Of a stretch of DNA of 64,000 nucleotides, positions 21,477-32,908 are shown piece after piece (the stretch's first letter is position 1; every line of letters begins with the position of its first letter). Origin of the DNA: Erythrophleum ivorense (Eukaryota > Streptophyta > Magnoliopsida > Fabales > Fabaceae); assembly GCA_026724425.1 (NCBI GenBank), contig JAIUCV010000076.1, positions 4,487,501-4,551,500 on the forward strand, given 5' to 3'. The notes below the pieces were generated by a model. The model saw only the letters and a list, made by a program, of their open reading frames with translations. It did no database searches and had not been told where the DNA came from. A program made the position numbers and the translations under genes.

Positions 21477-24400
21477 TTAAACAAAGTCATTTTCATCATC
21501 ATTTTCATCATCATTTTCATCATCATTTTCAGATACGTAAGAGTTTTCACTGTGCTCCCGTTCTTCTTCATCACTCGCAGACTCTTCGAATTCATCGGCT
21601 TCTCCATCTTCACTTGTATCGTCGACAACGTCTTCAACTTCTCTATTCTCGGGGTCAACGTGTATGATATTTTCTGTGGATTCGATCGGGTTTGAAACTT
21701 CTGCAACTCTGTCATGCTGCATGGCCACTTCATCGTCTAAACCAAATACATAACCTCTTGGATTGACCTTTATGACCGATAACCAAGTCTCTCGTCTTTG
21801 CCTAATTCGAGGATAAGGAATGAAACACACTTGCTCTGCCTGCGATGCAAGGATGAAGGGTTCGAACTTGGAAAAATTTCGGCCTGCATTTACATCGGTG
21901 ACACCTACCGTTTCGTTTCTGCGAACCCCTCGACCTGGTGTCGGATCATACCAATCACATTTGAACATAATACATTTCAAGTTGATAATTCCTGGGTATG
22001 TGACCTCGATGATCTCTTGCAAAACTCCGTAGAATTCTGTTTCGCCCGGGACATGAATACCATAATTTGCGGTCGACTTCTTCATGCCATGCTTGTACGT
22101 ATGGAAAATGTACCCGCGAGTACAGTACATTGGTGCTGTAGTGATCTGTCCTATTGGAGAGTTCACAATCTCATGCAACCACAGCGGTATTTGTTCCGGA
22201 TGATAGCCCTCTCTCACCTGAATAAAAACAAGTGGTACAATCACACACATTAATTATTATATATAGTGTTAATTAGGTTTTAGTTTATATATCAGTAATT
22301 TGAAGAGCACTTACATAGTATTTTAACCATCCAGCAAGTCACGTTCTTTGTAAACCTCATACTCATGCTCTTCTCGACCAGGGTAAGTTTGGCGGGTCAA
22401 ATATGCTGCACAAAAATCTCGTGTTTTATATATATATATATAAATATATTAATGTATGATCAAAGTTACCTCTCAAATTGGTGCACTTCATCCAGATTTC
22501 GCAATATGTAATTGTGAGCCGCACTCAAATGTTTATGGTCCCACGATTTTTCCTTCAACTTTCCAGCAAGTCTGCCTATTTCTTTGAAGATGCTGGGGAC
22601 AACATGCCTATAAACAGGTGCAACGCCTCCATCATCGTATCGTTTCGTAGCGGTTCTTTTCGTTCTCACATTTGGACTAAAATAGTAAGACGAGAAGTTA
22701 GATGTTTCCTCTGTCAAACTTCCTTGTACGATGGATCCCTCTACTTTTGCAAGGTTTTTAGCCTTTCCCTTCAAGTGTCCCATAAAACGTTCGAACGGAT
22801 ACATCCACCTGAATTGCACAGGCCCCCCCAGTTCCGCTTCATATGGCAAGTGTACCGTTAGGTGTTCCATCACGTCGAAGAATGAAGGAGGAAAGATCAT
22901 TTCCATGTTACATAACAAGACAGCAATGTTTTTATTTAATTTCTCTACCCCGTCTTCTGTCAGTGTTCGCGTGCAAAGATCTCGGAAAAACGCCCCAATA
23001 CCTATAATATAATATATATCCACCGTTAACAAATTAATAAAAACATATTTAATTATATATGTACATATATAAACTCAATTAAAAGAAATGTAACTACTTG
23101 TTTACCAGCAATTGCTTCGTGGACATGAGACGGCAATAGTTCTTGTAATGCAAACGGTAGTAGTCGCTGCATGAAAACATGGCAATCGTGGCTCTTCATA
23201 CCAGAAATTTTTTGTCCTTGCTCTATACATCGCGAGAATTTGGAAACATATCCATCCGGAAATTTGACATCTGAGGCCACCCAATCAAATAGAGCTCTCT
23301 TCGCATCTGCAGACAATCGAAAACTTGGAATTGGCTGTTTGCCGTCTGTAGTAATCTCCAACTCGCTTCTTTTGCATATTTCTGCTAAGTCCAGCCTCGA
23401 TTTCATATGGTCTTTACTTCTCCCTTGGACATTCAAAATGGTATGCATGATGTTATCAAAAAAATTCTTCTCGATATGCATAACGTCCAAATTATGTCGC
23501 AAAAGATGATCCTTCCAATATGGGAGTTCCCAGAATATACTTTTTTTGTGCCAATTGTGTGCTTGTCCATATCTGTCAGGCATGTTTGCAGTACAATGCC
23601 AATTGCCCCCACGTTTGCATGTCTCCTCACCACCATAATGATATATCTGATCAAGCAACTCCTGTCCCGAAAGATAATCCGGAGGGGGACCGCGGACAAC
23701 TTTATTCTTCGTAAATAAAACCCTGTTCCTTCGGTACCTGTGATTGGTAGGAAGAAAACGACGGTGACAATCAAACCAACAAGGTTTTCTTCCACGCCTC
23801 AGCTGAAATGCTTATGTCCTACCCAAACAGTGTGGACACGATAGTCTTCCGTGCGTAGTCCACCCTGACAACATTCCATAAGCTGGAAAGTCGCTAATCG
23901 TCCACAATAATACTGCGCGCATGATGAAATTTTGTTGCTGTGAGCAATCAAAGGTGCAGAATCCTGAATACCAAAGTTGTTTCAACTCGTCAATCAAAGG
24001 TTGCAGAAATACATCTAGGGATCGCCTCGGATGCTTAGGACCTGGCACTAAAATAGTTAAGAACAAAAATTCTCGCTGCATGCACATTGTCGGCGGAAGA
24101 TTGTATGGCGTCAGTATGACGGGCCATATCGAATATTGTCTCCCTGACATACCAAATTGACTAAATCCATCTGTGCATAATCCTAGATAAACATTCCTGG
24201 ACTCATTAGCGAAGTTTGAATGTAACGTCTGAAAGTGTTTCCACGCCTTTGCATCTGAGGGATGTGTTATCTCTCCATGATGTGTGGAATGTTCTGCATG
24301 CCATCTCATTGACGCCGACGTCATTTCCGATTGGTATAACCGTTTCAATCTTTCAGTGATTGGCAAGTACCACATACGTTGGTAAGGGACCCGCCTCCTT

Positions 24401-25257
24401 CCAGTAGTGGGTTTGTATCTCGGCTTCCCACAAAATCGACATTCCTGCAGCTTATCATCATCTTTCCAGAAAATCATGCAATTGTCAACGCATACGTCAA
24501 TCATTTCGTAAGGTAACCCAAGACCCGCAACCAACTTCTGTATTTCATAGTAATTACCAGCAGACAGATTATCTTCCGGTAAATACTCTTGAAATAGTCC
24601 AGCCCACTTATCCATGTTACTTTCGCTGCTGTTATCTTCACTTTTAATTGTCATCATCCTAGCTGCTAGTGACAATCTAGAAAGTACCTCTCTACACCCC
24701 TCGTAAAGTGGTTGATTTGCAGCATCTAACATATCGTAAAACTTTTGTGCATCGATGTTGGGTTCTTCCAAAATTGCTTTCGGAGGATTATCAGCAAGAA
24801 CAGGGGTAGGTTCATGAAATGCATCTGTAACCATATCATGAAACCTATTCCCTTGCTGATACCCACCATCATTCCCCAATATATCAGGATGACCATAATC
24901 GTAGCTAGCGTTATAATTATGTTCCTCAACCGGTACCCATTGACTCGAACCACTATTTCCCGCTTCATAGTGCGTAGTATTATAATGATTTTCCCCATGA
25001 AAATACCATACATAATAGTTTGGAACAAACCCTCTATTAAATACATGTGTTTTAGCAGTATCAACAGCGATATATTTTTTGTTCCTACATTTCGCACAGG
25101 GACAAAATATTTTACCAGTTTGCATTGCCTGTGGTTCGTTTCGTGCTTGGTTAAAGAATCCATGTAATCCTTCAACAAACTCTCTCGTCACTTCGCCGGT
25201 CACCGGATCTCTTTGATTGTACATCCAGCTTCGTAACTCGTATAATCCGTAACTCAT
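21477..25257 (-). pseudogene. TNP2-type CACTA transposase, near complete but interrupted (CACTA-B)
   Basis: The catalytic transposase of CACTA elements starts at 25257 (MSYGLYELRSW). Its first exon has the transposase-associated cysteine motif CPCAKCRNKK, then the tnp2 core (WYLPITERLKRLYQS, GLCTDGFSQFGMSG, WTISDFPAYGMLSGW, WFDCHRRFLP, HNLDVMHIEKNFFDN). Exon 1 ends at 23106. Exon 2 (23001-22470) carries the DUF4218-like block (MEMIFPPSFFDVMEHLTVHL, YPFERFMGHLKG). A short exon lies near 22310-22425. The last exon, 22217-21477, has a DUF4216-like block (FKCDWYDPTPGRGV) and a long acidic Asp/Glu tail with DDEND repeats. Exon 1 is broken by one in-frame TAA at 23812-23814, where relatives usually have a Lys codon. 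The short exon needs a 1-bp shift near GTGACTTGC to stay open. It is otherwise well preserved. Confidence 0.87.
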
Positions 25258-25800
25258 TTTTTTAGTGTTTTGCTTTTCTCTTCTTCTCTTTCTTTTTTTC
25301 CTCTTTTTCTCTTCTTCTCTTTTTTTTTTTCCTCTTCTTTGTTTTTCGTTTTTATTGGTGTGAATTGTGACGTGAGTTCGTCGGCTATTTATAGAATCAG
25401 AAATTTGTTTGCGATGGATTTGCGATGTATTTGCGATGGGATTTTGCGACGGATTTGCGACGGAAATAAAATTGCGAGGGAATAGCGACTGTTTTGCGAC
25501 GACTTTGCGACTGAATTGCGACGGAAACTTCCATCGCAATGAGTTAGGTGAACTTCATTTAACACGTGCGCACCTAACTCATCGCATGTCGGCCAACAAC
25601 TTTCCCTCGCAAATCCGTCGCAACATTGCGACGGAATTGCGATGGAAATCCCCTCTTCCATCGCAATTCCGTCGCAATATTGCGACGGATTTGCGAGGAA
25701 ACAAAGAATTTTTTTTATCCCTCGCAATTCCCTCGCAATTTTGCGAGGGAATTAAGATGGATACAAAAAAATTTAGGGTTTAGGGTTTCGTCTTTTGGAA
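25258..25800 (-). promoter_or_regulatory. TNP2 promoter and leader (CACTA-B)
   Basis: A purine-rich leader precedes the ATG on the minus strand. Upstream of it are a TATA-like CTATAAATAG at about 25385-25395, GCGACGGA/GCGATGGA repeats to about 25765 with the CACCTAACT hairpin motif near 25540-25580, and TTAGGGTTTAGGG boxes at about 25778-25792. Confidence 0.7.
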
Positions 25801-26094
25801 AGAAAAGTGTTTACGATAACAAAATCCTATATTTGTAACTGATAATTGAATTTTAAACGATCTACACTAATAAAATATATTTCTCTGAAACTCCTTACGG
25901 TATCGAACTCATTTAAGCTTATGATATATTAAACATTACGGAAGATGTTCGTTAAACACGAATTATATGTATACCTATACGTACAAATGTATTATCAATA
26001 TATATATAACATTTATCATATTCACATTCACCCTTTAATAAACATACACAGTAATCTACAAAACGCTAATTAGTCCGCATTTAGAACTTTATAT

Positions 26095-26580
26095 ACCCTA
26101 AACCCTAAACCAAAAATTCCGTCGCAAATCCATCGCAATTTGCGACGGATTTGCGACGGAAATGTCCCATTCCATCGCAAATCCATCGCATTATTGCGAC
26201 GGAATTGCGATGGAATAGGGGATTTCCATCGCAATTCCGTCGCAATGTTGCGATGGATTTGCGAGGGAAAGTGGTTGGCCGACATGCGATGAGTTAGGTG
26301 CGCACGTGTTAAACGAAGTTCACCTAACTCATTGCGATGGAAGTTTCCGTCGCTAGTCCGTCGCAAAGTCGTCGCAAAACAGTCGCTATTCCCTCGCAAA
26401 TTTATTTCCCTCGCAAATCCGTCGCAAAATCCCATCGCAAATCCATTGCAAACAAATTTCTGATTCTATAAATAGCCGACGAACTCACGTCACAATTCAC
26501 ACCAAAACAAAGAGAAGATAAAAAGAAGAAAAGAAGAGAGAGGAAAAAAAAAAACACCAAAAAAATGAGTTACGAAGCTA
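26095..26580 (+). promoter_or_regulatory. Inverted second copy of the TNP2 promoter with truncated start (CACTA-B)
   Basis: This is the mirror copy of the TNP2 upstream region, pointing toward the right transposon end. It has CCCTAAACCCTAAACC boxes, a repeat array, a TATA-like CTATAAATAG at about 26466-26475, a leader, and ATGAGTTACGAAGCT starting at 26565. It then leaves the TNP2 frame. CACTA-A has the same arrangement, so this head-to-head promoter pair is ancestral to the family. The spacer at 25801-26094 is AT-rich and without genes. Confidence 0.7.
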
Positions 26581-26599
26581 GCCGGGTGTACAATCATCT

Positions 26600-27125
26600 T
26601 CTTACACCACGGTGGATTTTCTTTTTTACCCTAAGAAAATCCACCTCCATCTTTATTACCCCATGTTGAATCTCTGTGGACATGAGATAATTAAGAAGGA
26701 TGACGGTACGTTGATCTCTTCCTAATTATCTAATTTCCACAGAGGATCAACAGGGGATAAAAGGGATGGGGGTGAATCGTCTTGGGGTAAATCTATTGGA
26801 GGATTGTGATAGATAATGCTGAGCAAACTGATATTCCCTCCAATATGCTACTAAAGGTAATAATGATTGGGATTCCAAAATGGATCGTCGCTATATGATG
26901 TTGTTGGATAGTTGTAGAGAATATGGGGATTTATATCCGAGAGTGAGAGATAACCCACTGAGGTGTATTAGGTATGAAGTTGATAACGGAGGATACGATA
27001 TATAAGCGCTTATATATCGTATCCTCCGTTATCAACGTCATACCTAATACACCTCAGTGGATTATCTCTCACTCTCGGATATAAATCCCCATCTTCTCTA
27101 CTAATATCCTACAACATCATATTTT
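26600..27125. repeat. Pair of palindromes near the right end of CACTA-B
   Basis: The imperfect palindrome at about 26620-26800 and the near-perfect one at about 26893-27123 (arms GATGTTGTTGGATAG and a near complement ending ACAACATCAT; centre GATATATAAGCGCTTATATATC) match those at 4590-4760 and 4254-4491 of CACTA-A in inverted order. Arm mismatches differ between the two elements. Confidence 0.85.
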
Positions 27126-27545
27126 GCGACGGAATTGCGATGGAATGTTTAATTTTTAGGTTTCCATCGCAAATCCGTCGCAAGTTTGCGATGGAAACTA
27201 TTCCGTCGCATTGCGATGGAAATGCGAAGGAAACTGAAGTCATCGCAATTCCATCGCAAAATTGCGACGGAATTGCGATGGCCTGTTTAATTTTTAGGTT
27301 TCCATCGCAAAATCGTCGCAAAGTTGCGAGGGAATTGCGATGACTTCAGTTTCCATCGCATTTCCATCGCAAGACCGTCGCAAATTTGCGACGGAATAGT
27401 TTCCATCGCAAACTTGCGACGGATTTGCGATGGCTTAGTAGTCCGTCGCAAAACCGTCGCAAATCCGTCGCAAAGTCGTCGCAAGTTTGCGACGGAAAAT
27501 TTCCATCGCAAATTTCCGTCGCAACATCGCTGTTTTCTTGTAGTG
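27126..27545. repeat. Subterminal repeat array and right terminus of CACTA-B
   Basis: GCGACGGA, GCGATGGA and GCGAGGGA units in both orientations end in CTGTTTTCTTGTAGTG. The array corresponds to 3764-4253 of CACTA-A. Confidence 0.88.
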
Positions 27546-28501
27546 AAGGTTAGGCTTTGAGAAATTCTCAGGTTGAATCCGGATTGCAGAGTGAAATCTA
27601 TCAAGATATTAATTAAGCACCGTTCTAGAACGCAAATCACGATTGTAAAACCAATCAACTTTCGTTGCAGAGATTATCTATGTCTAAACTTAGAATTCCA
27701 AATTTGTTTGCAAATTCAACAATTCAAACAAGCATTAATGATCAGGTTAGATAAGTTCACAAAATCTCTAAACCAAATTTCTTTGCAGATAGATATTTTG
27801 CTCATCTAAGATAGTTCAGGAAATCAATAACACTTTCGTGTCTACCAATTAACCTAAGATCAGATTCTAGGTCACGAAGCTAGAATAAGCAATAAACATA
27901 ATCCAGATGAAGAACTCTAATGATTATCCTAACAATATTGCAATTCTTTTTCAACCCTTGAAAACACTTAACCTAACAAACAAACTACTCAGACATGGTG
28001 ATTGAAGCAAACATCATGAATAAAATAGATTGCATAACAGAAATAAGATAAGAGATTAAAGGAGTTCAAAATCTTCTCTGAAGGAGTCTGATTTGTCTCT
28101 CCAAAGCTCTGCTACAAATCTCTCTCTAAGTCTCAATAGAAAATAAGATACAAAATAGAAAAAACCTAAACAATGGCTTATAAACATAAAAATCTCCTAA
28201 AACACGATTTGGGCCTTCTTGTAAATAATGGAAACTTCTGGGCCAAAGTGCAATTCTCCAAATCTTCATTAAACTCGCGCAACACTTGTGGCAGAGGACG
28301 GTGTCGACCGACACCAATGTCCAGGAACGGCAGTAACTTCAATAGATCAGCATAAGTTGTTCAAAATGCTCCATTATCTCCAATTCAGCTCCAAATGTGC
28401 CTAAGACCTGTAAATACTAGAAAAGACTTTAAAAACACTAAAAAGACTCTATAAACAAGACTTATATCATGGCAAAAACCCATAAAAACCATGATATATC
28501 A
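27546..28501 (-). repeat. 5' LTR of inner Athila-type element, second part
   Basis: It resumes the LTR after CACTA-B with the duplicated AAG and matches 1873-2850. It ends TATCA at 28501. Compared with the other LTR it lacks the 22-bp unit between GACCGACA and CCAATGTCC (about 28310). Confidence 0.92.
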
Positions 28502-29172
28502 TCCTCATAGTTCACTGCTGTATCCTCCCCACTCTTAAAGCCATAGAGATCATCAAGCTGGCAGTAAGATAGAGAGAACTCTTTCCCTCCAATCCTAAAA
28601 CTGATCCACCCCAAACCGTTGTTGAACTCCTCTATTTCATCATCATCATAGTAGTGCAGCTGCAAAGTTGTTAGGAATTGGCAAGTCTCTTCCCTGTATC
28701 CCCATGCATACATGCGCATGAGCTGTTCAAGGCCCATGTTCCTGAAGACAATTTCTACATCTTCACGGATTCCTAGTGCGTCCATGGCTTCTGCGGGTAT
28801 CTAGTTCCCATGAAGATGTGTCCCTTGAGGAGGTCGTAAACTACATATGACCTAGACTTCTCCCGCTCCTCTGGTTCTTCTTCAGCACACTCCTCTCCAC
28901 CAACGTTCTGTGCTTCCTCTTCAGGCTCTTCTTCGTCTTCCATTGGATCCTCAACCGGCTCCACTGGTCTCTTGCCTCTTTCTTTTGTTGTCCTCCTCCT
29001 CTGCTCATCATCAGCCTCAAACGGTTCTTCCTCTATATCCATTGGCTCATGCTCAACTGGTTCATCAATCCGCTCTCCTCTTATTGGCTCAAGCTTGCTC
29101 TTAGCACCCTTTGATGTCCCTCCTTGCGGTTCCTTGCTTTTCGTGTTTCGGTTGTTGTAGTTTTCCCTGAAA
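28502..29172 (-). pseudogene. ATHILA ORF1 protein, N-terminal part (outer element)
   Basis: The reading starts at or above 29042 in a highly acidic and basic low-complexity region (EDEEEPEEEAQN) and enters the conserved SYVVYDLLKGHIFMGTRYP block. It then shifts frame near 28780 (a 1-bp deletion fits) into MDALGIREDVEIVFRNMGLE. It continues with ISFRIGGKEFSLSYCQLDDLYGF to the insertion point at 28507. The rest is at 404-1668. The start is uncertain: an AG acceptor-like site precedes the open frame near 29168. Confidence 0.78.
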
Positions 29173-30402
29173 TGATGAAGTCAAACAACATTAGCTCTGA
29201 AATAAGCATACTCGATCTTAGCAATTCGTTCACTCGATCGAGTCAGGAAGCGACTGAGTCAACTCGGTCAAGCACTCGGTCGAATCAAATAATATGTGTC
29301 AACTCGGGCGAGTCAACTTGTACGCTCGATCGAGGCAACTTATCACAAGGAGAATCGAGCCTTAAATAGGAAATTCACAAAGACCAGGTTGCGATAATGG
29401 TTAATTAAGCTAGGAAACAGCAAGAAATCAATTTCATTAACCGTTTTCATAAGAACAAGCAACCTAAATTCAACAAAATTTCCAGGTTAAGAATAGTTCA
29501 AAGTCGCTAAAGATCCTTAAGGTTTGACGAAACAGAGAAACAATGGAATTCTCAAGCAATGAAAGCATTAGTTCACATATTCAAGAACAATTAACTCATA
29601 ATCAAACACATGCAAGGGGTTATAGCCAAGCGATTTTAGCAAGAACAAGAGGAGAGATGGGAAAATTGAAACCAAACCTTGCTTTGTGTCGAATCAAGCC
29701 AGCAGAGGGCTTAGAATACATAATGGAATGAAGGTAATTGGGAGAATGCAAGAAATCGTGAAGAATGTTAGAGAGAAGGAAGAGAGAAAAGAGAGGTTTT
29801 TGTTTGTGGTTTGTGAAAAATGGGAAGAGTGGGAGAGAGAGAGAAAGAGAGAGAGAGAGTTGATCGAGTTATAAAGAGAGTGAGGATAAGAAAATGTGTG
29901 GTTAGGAAAGAAAGGGGGAGCAAAAGGCAAATGAATCTCTTACAAGACAAGGACAGTGGTGGGGCCGAGCGTGAGAGTGGAGGATAAAGAAACACAGCAG
30001 GACCCCACTTCTGATTCAAGTTTTCAAAAATTCAAAGTAAGAGATCGATACCGTTGGACTCGATCGAGTTGATCCTGGCCGTTGATCGAGTCTGCAAAGA
30101 TTTGAATTTCAAAAGCTTGGACTCGGTCAACTTAGCCAGGTCAACCCATCGAGCCAGAGTCGTGGTCAACGTCCGTACAACCGCTCGATCGAGTCAGAAT
30201 TTGTACTTGATCGAGTTGTACATCTTGCATTGAAACGGATTCCTTTTGGCTCAAACCCTTTTCCTGAAAAACTCAAACAGAAAAAGAAAACAAAACATAT
30301 TGGATAAGCGAAAATTGAAGGAAATATGTACAAGGATATCCATGAGACTTCCTCCCAAGTGAGCTTGTTTAAGGTCGCTAAGTTTGACCGTTCTTCAGCT
30401 TG
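29173..30402. other. Gap between protease and ORF1 in the outer Athila-type element
   Basis: About 1.2 kb without reverse transcriptase or integrase traces. It has CTCGATCGAG palindromes at 29233, 29325, 30059 and 30184, and a (GA)n-rich tract at about 29825-29862. Confidence 0.65.
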
Positions 30403-32778
30403 CTAGTGGGGTTTGGAGTCTGGCCTGCCTTCAAGAGTGATGGTCAGGACCTTAGAGAGGAGCTCTTGTAGCTTGATCGGATTATTTTGGACCTCAGGGC
30501 TGATGATGGCTCTGGCACTTGAGAAGGGTTTAGACCTTCCTTTGAACTTCACCTTATACTCAATCTTTCCTTCTTTGAGTTCCAATGGCAACAGAGTCAC
30601 TGTAGGCTGAGATGGGGATAGAGGAGAAGGCTGAGGTTTATTGGTTTTCTTCTTGTTCTTGCGATTAGTTTGTGAAACCATGCTCACCCTCTCTTTTTGA
30701 GCCCTTCCCAGTGGCTCAGCAAACAATGCATAAAGGCTCACTCCATCAAAGGATTATATCTCACACTCAACAGGCTGTGTAGACTCACTATTCAACACTT
30801 TCCTAAAACTCAATAACACCAGAACTAATCACATTGGAGTCCAACTCCGCAGTTATGATGGTTCCACAATACGCAGTATTAGGTCTTGAGTGGATATGAA
30901 ACTCTGTTGTTTACATTGTGAATGATCACTAGCTTGTTGGGGAAATCGATGGAGGCACCAGCTATAGTGAGGAATGGGGTTCCAAGTATCAATGGGACCT
31001 CCTTCTTATCCAAAACAGTGAGGTCTGTTGGTATGGTGCAATTCCCAATTTTCAGAGGATAATCCATGATAAGACCAAGGGGAGGTTTTGAAGAAGCATC
31101 CCCAAACATGATAGAGGAGCCAGGTTGCTGCATCAACCTCTGTGCATTCAGCTTCTTGACCATGCTAAGTGAAATCAAGTTTACACTTGCTCCAGAGTCA
31201 ACAAGTGCATCAACTAGTTGCAAAACACCAAGAGAGCATGGTATAGTAAATTTTCCCTGATCCTTGAGCTTGGGAAGTGAGGTTGGTGTGATCTGGGGTT
31301 CACTAGAGAGGTGTAGAAGCTCAGTTACTTCCCCTGGTTTGCAAGAATGTCTTTAATCAGCTTCATCTAGAGATAAGCTTCCTGCATGTTTCCCATATGT
31401 GGTAACTCAACACCAATCCCATGCATATCCTGTCTAAACTTGGAGATGACTTTCTTTTGAGCCTTGGTGAGGACTCTTCCTGGATATGGGAGTGGAGGCT
31501 TGTAAACGGGTGGGACAGACTGTTTGGGCTCGGGTGACTGCTGACTCGATCGAGTTACTTGATCGAGGCCAACATGTGAGTCAGACTTCAGCCGAATCTC
31601 ATCTTGAATCTCAACTTCAGCGAGTGGGATCTTTGAAATACCTGAACACTCAACATCGAAACCATAAAGGAGCCTAGAAATCTCTTGGATGTCTCTCTCA
31701 TTCTGAGCTGCTTGTTCCTTATCAGTGTTGGAGTAGATGACATGGCAAAAGTCCTTGGGGTTCTGAATGGCTTTCCCAGGGAGCTGACCAGGTGGTGCAC
31801 ATAGCTGACCTGGTCATTCTCCCCTTCTTGGACCTGAATAAACTCCTCCTCAGAAACAAAATGAACCTGCTTCATGTTTGATTGGACAAGAAGCAGTTTA
31901 TCAAGTTTTTCATTCAGAGATTTTACTTACTTCTTCAGCTTGTCGTCTGACTCGATCGAGCTCCTAGTGGTGCGAACATACTCTTCATTGTAGTTATCAT
32001 CAGACCTAGCTAAGTTCTCCACAAGCTGCCAACCATCATCAACATCTTGGTTCAGGAAATCTCCATTGCTGGCTGTATCAAGCATCTGCCTATACCTTGG
32101 CAAAACTCCTCTGTACATGGTGCTAAGAATGAACTCATTACTAAACCAATGGTGTGGACACTTGCTGGTGTAACCTTTGAATCACTCCCAAGCCTCAGAA
32201 AAGGTCTCTCCATTCTTTTGAGTGAATCCAGAGATCTCACTCCTAAGCTTTGCAGTCCTTCCTATAGAAAAGAACTTTGCTAGAAAAGTTTTCTTGCAAT
32301 CATCCCAAGTAGTGATGGAACCATGAGGTAGGTTCTTCTCCCACTGGTGTGCTTTCTCCCCAAGTGTCAAAGGGAACAAGCGCAGCTTAATTGCATCCTC
32401 AGAGACTCCATTCACCTTGGTCAGGTTACAGAGTCTATCAAACTCATCCAGATGATCTATAGGGTATTCACATGGCAAACCATGGAACATCTTGTTCTGT
32501 ACAAGGTTGATCATACCAAGTTTGATCTTAAAATTATTGTTCTGGACAGGTGGTGGTATGATCCCCTGCCTCTGTGTGTGTGTATTAGGAGCATCTCCTG
32601 CTCCAATGTGTCTGACTGGCCTTGCTCGAGCCTGACCATTACCCTGAGGGTTATCCATCGTTTCAGCGAACTGCTCAATCTCTGCCTGTTGCCTCTGCTC
32701 TCTTAACACTCTTTGAATCCTATCAATGTTGTCAAAATAACCAATCAAGTTGTCACTGTCTCTTGATCTAGTTTGCAT
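30403..32778 (-). pseudogene. Gag-protease polyprotein of the outer Athila-type element (decayed)
   Basis: Gag starts near 32778 (MQTRSRDSDNLIGYFDN). It shows the gag core HGLPCEYPIDHLDEFDRLC, LFPLTLGEKAHQWEKNL and FLAKFFSIGRTAKLRSEIS, then a TGA at about 32182 in the place of a conserved Arg or Trp. It continues in frame through 32118 and 31875 with a further stop. After a frameshift the protease appears at 31223-30879 with the active-site motif LVDSGASVNLIS and VPLILGTPFLTIAGASIDF. The last remnant at 30741-30403 is Lys/Pro-rich. It has more lesions than the inner element's frame, in keeping with its being the host of that insertion. Confidence 0.82.
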
Positions 32779-32891
32779 ACACCTGAAAATTCAAAGACAA
32801 AAACCCAAAAGCATAGTACAAATATGTGAAAAGTAAACAAAGAATATTGCGAGCTACTGGAATTCTAAATGCAATCAAAAGTATTCCCAAT

Positions 32892-32905
32892 CGGCAACGG
32901 CGCCA
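32892..32905 (-). promoter_or_regulatory. Primer-binding site, tRNA-Asp type, outer Athila-type element
   Basis: The minus strand reads TGGCGCCGTTGCCG three bases inside the LTR edge at 32909. It is the same primer class as in the inner element. Confidence 0.88.
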
Positions 32906-32908
32906 AAT

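Larger units (their letters stand above)
16559..27545 (-). mobile_element. CACTA-B: near-complete En/Spm-like CACTA transposon
   Basis: The element begins CACTACAAGAAGTATAGG and ends CTGTTTTCTTGTAGTG, flanked by AAG at 16556-16558 and 27546-27548. Removing it and one AAG restores the sequence GACAAAGGTTAGGC seen in the intact LTR at about 1871-1883. It is 10987 bp, with genes on the minus strand, so it is inverted relative to CACTA-A. Parts from its right end: subterminal array, two palindromes, inverted promoter copy, TNP2 promoter and gene, an extra palindrome, accessory transposase gene and left subterminal array. TNP2 carries disabling changes, so autonomy is doubtful. Confidence 0.95.
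1669..28501 (-). mobile_element. Inner Athila-type LTR retrotransposon (non-autonomous), carrying two CACTA insertions
   Basis: This is a complete LTR element on the minus strand with LTR termini TGATA...TATCA. It has a 5' LTR at 16352-28501 (interrupted by CACTA-B), a tRNA-Asp-type primer site at 16333-16345, a gag-protease frame at 13201-16266, ORF1 at 10989-12323, a 3' untranslated region (interrupted by CACTA-A), a polypurine tract at 2851 and a 3' LTR at 1669-2850. Without the two DNA transposons it is about 9.1 kb. There is no reverse transcriptase, RNase H or integrase between protease and ORF1, so it could move only with proteins from a relative. Hand comparison of the LTRs shows roughly 3% substitutions plus one 22-bp length difference, so the insertion is not recent. 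Confidence 0.92.

Noticed and set aside
29694..30019. Leucine/serine-rich small frames near 29.7-30.0 kb
   Set aside because: They are produced by the CT/GA-rich low-complexity tract in the gap of the outer Athila-type element.
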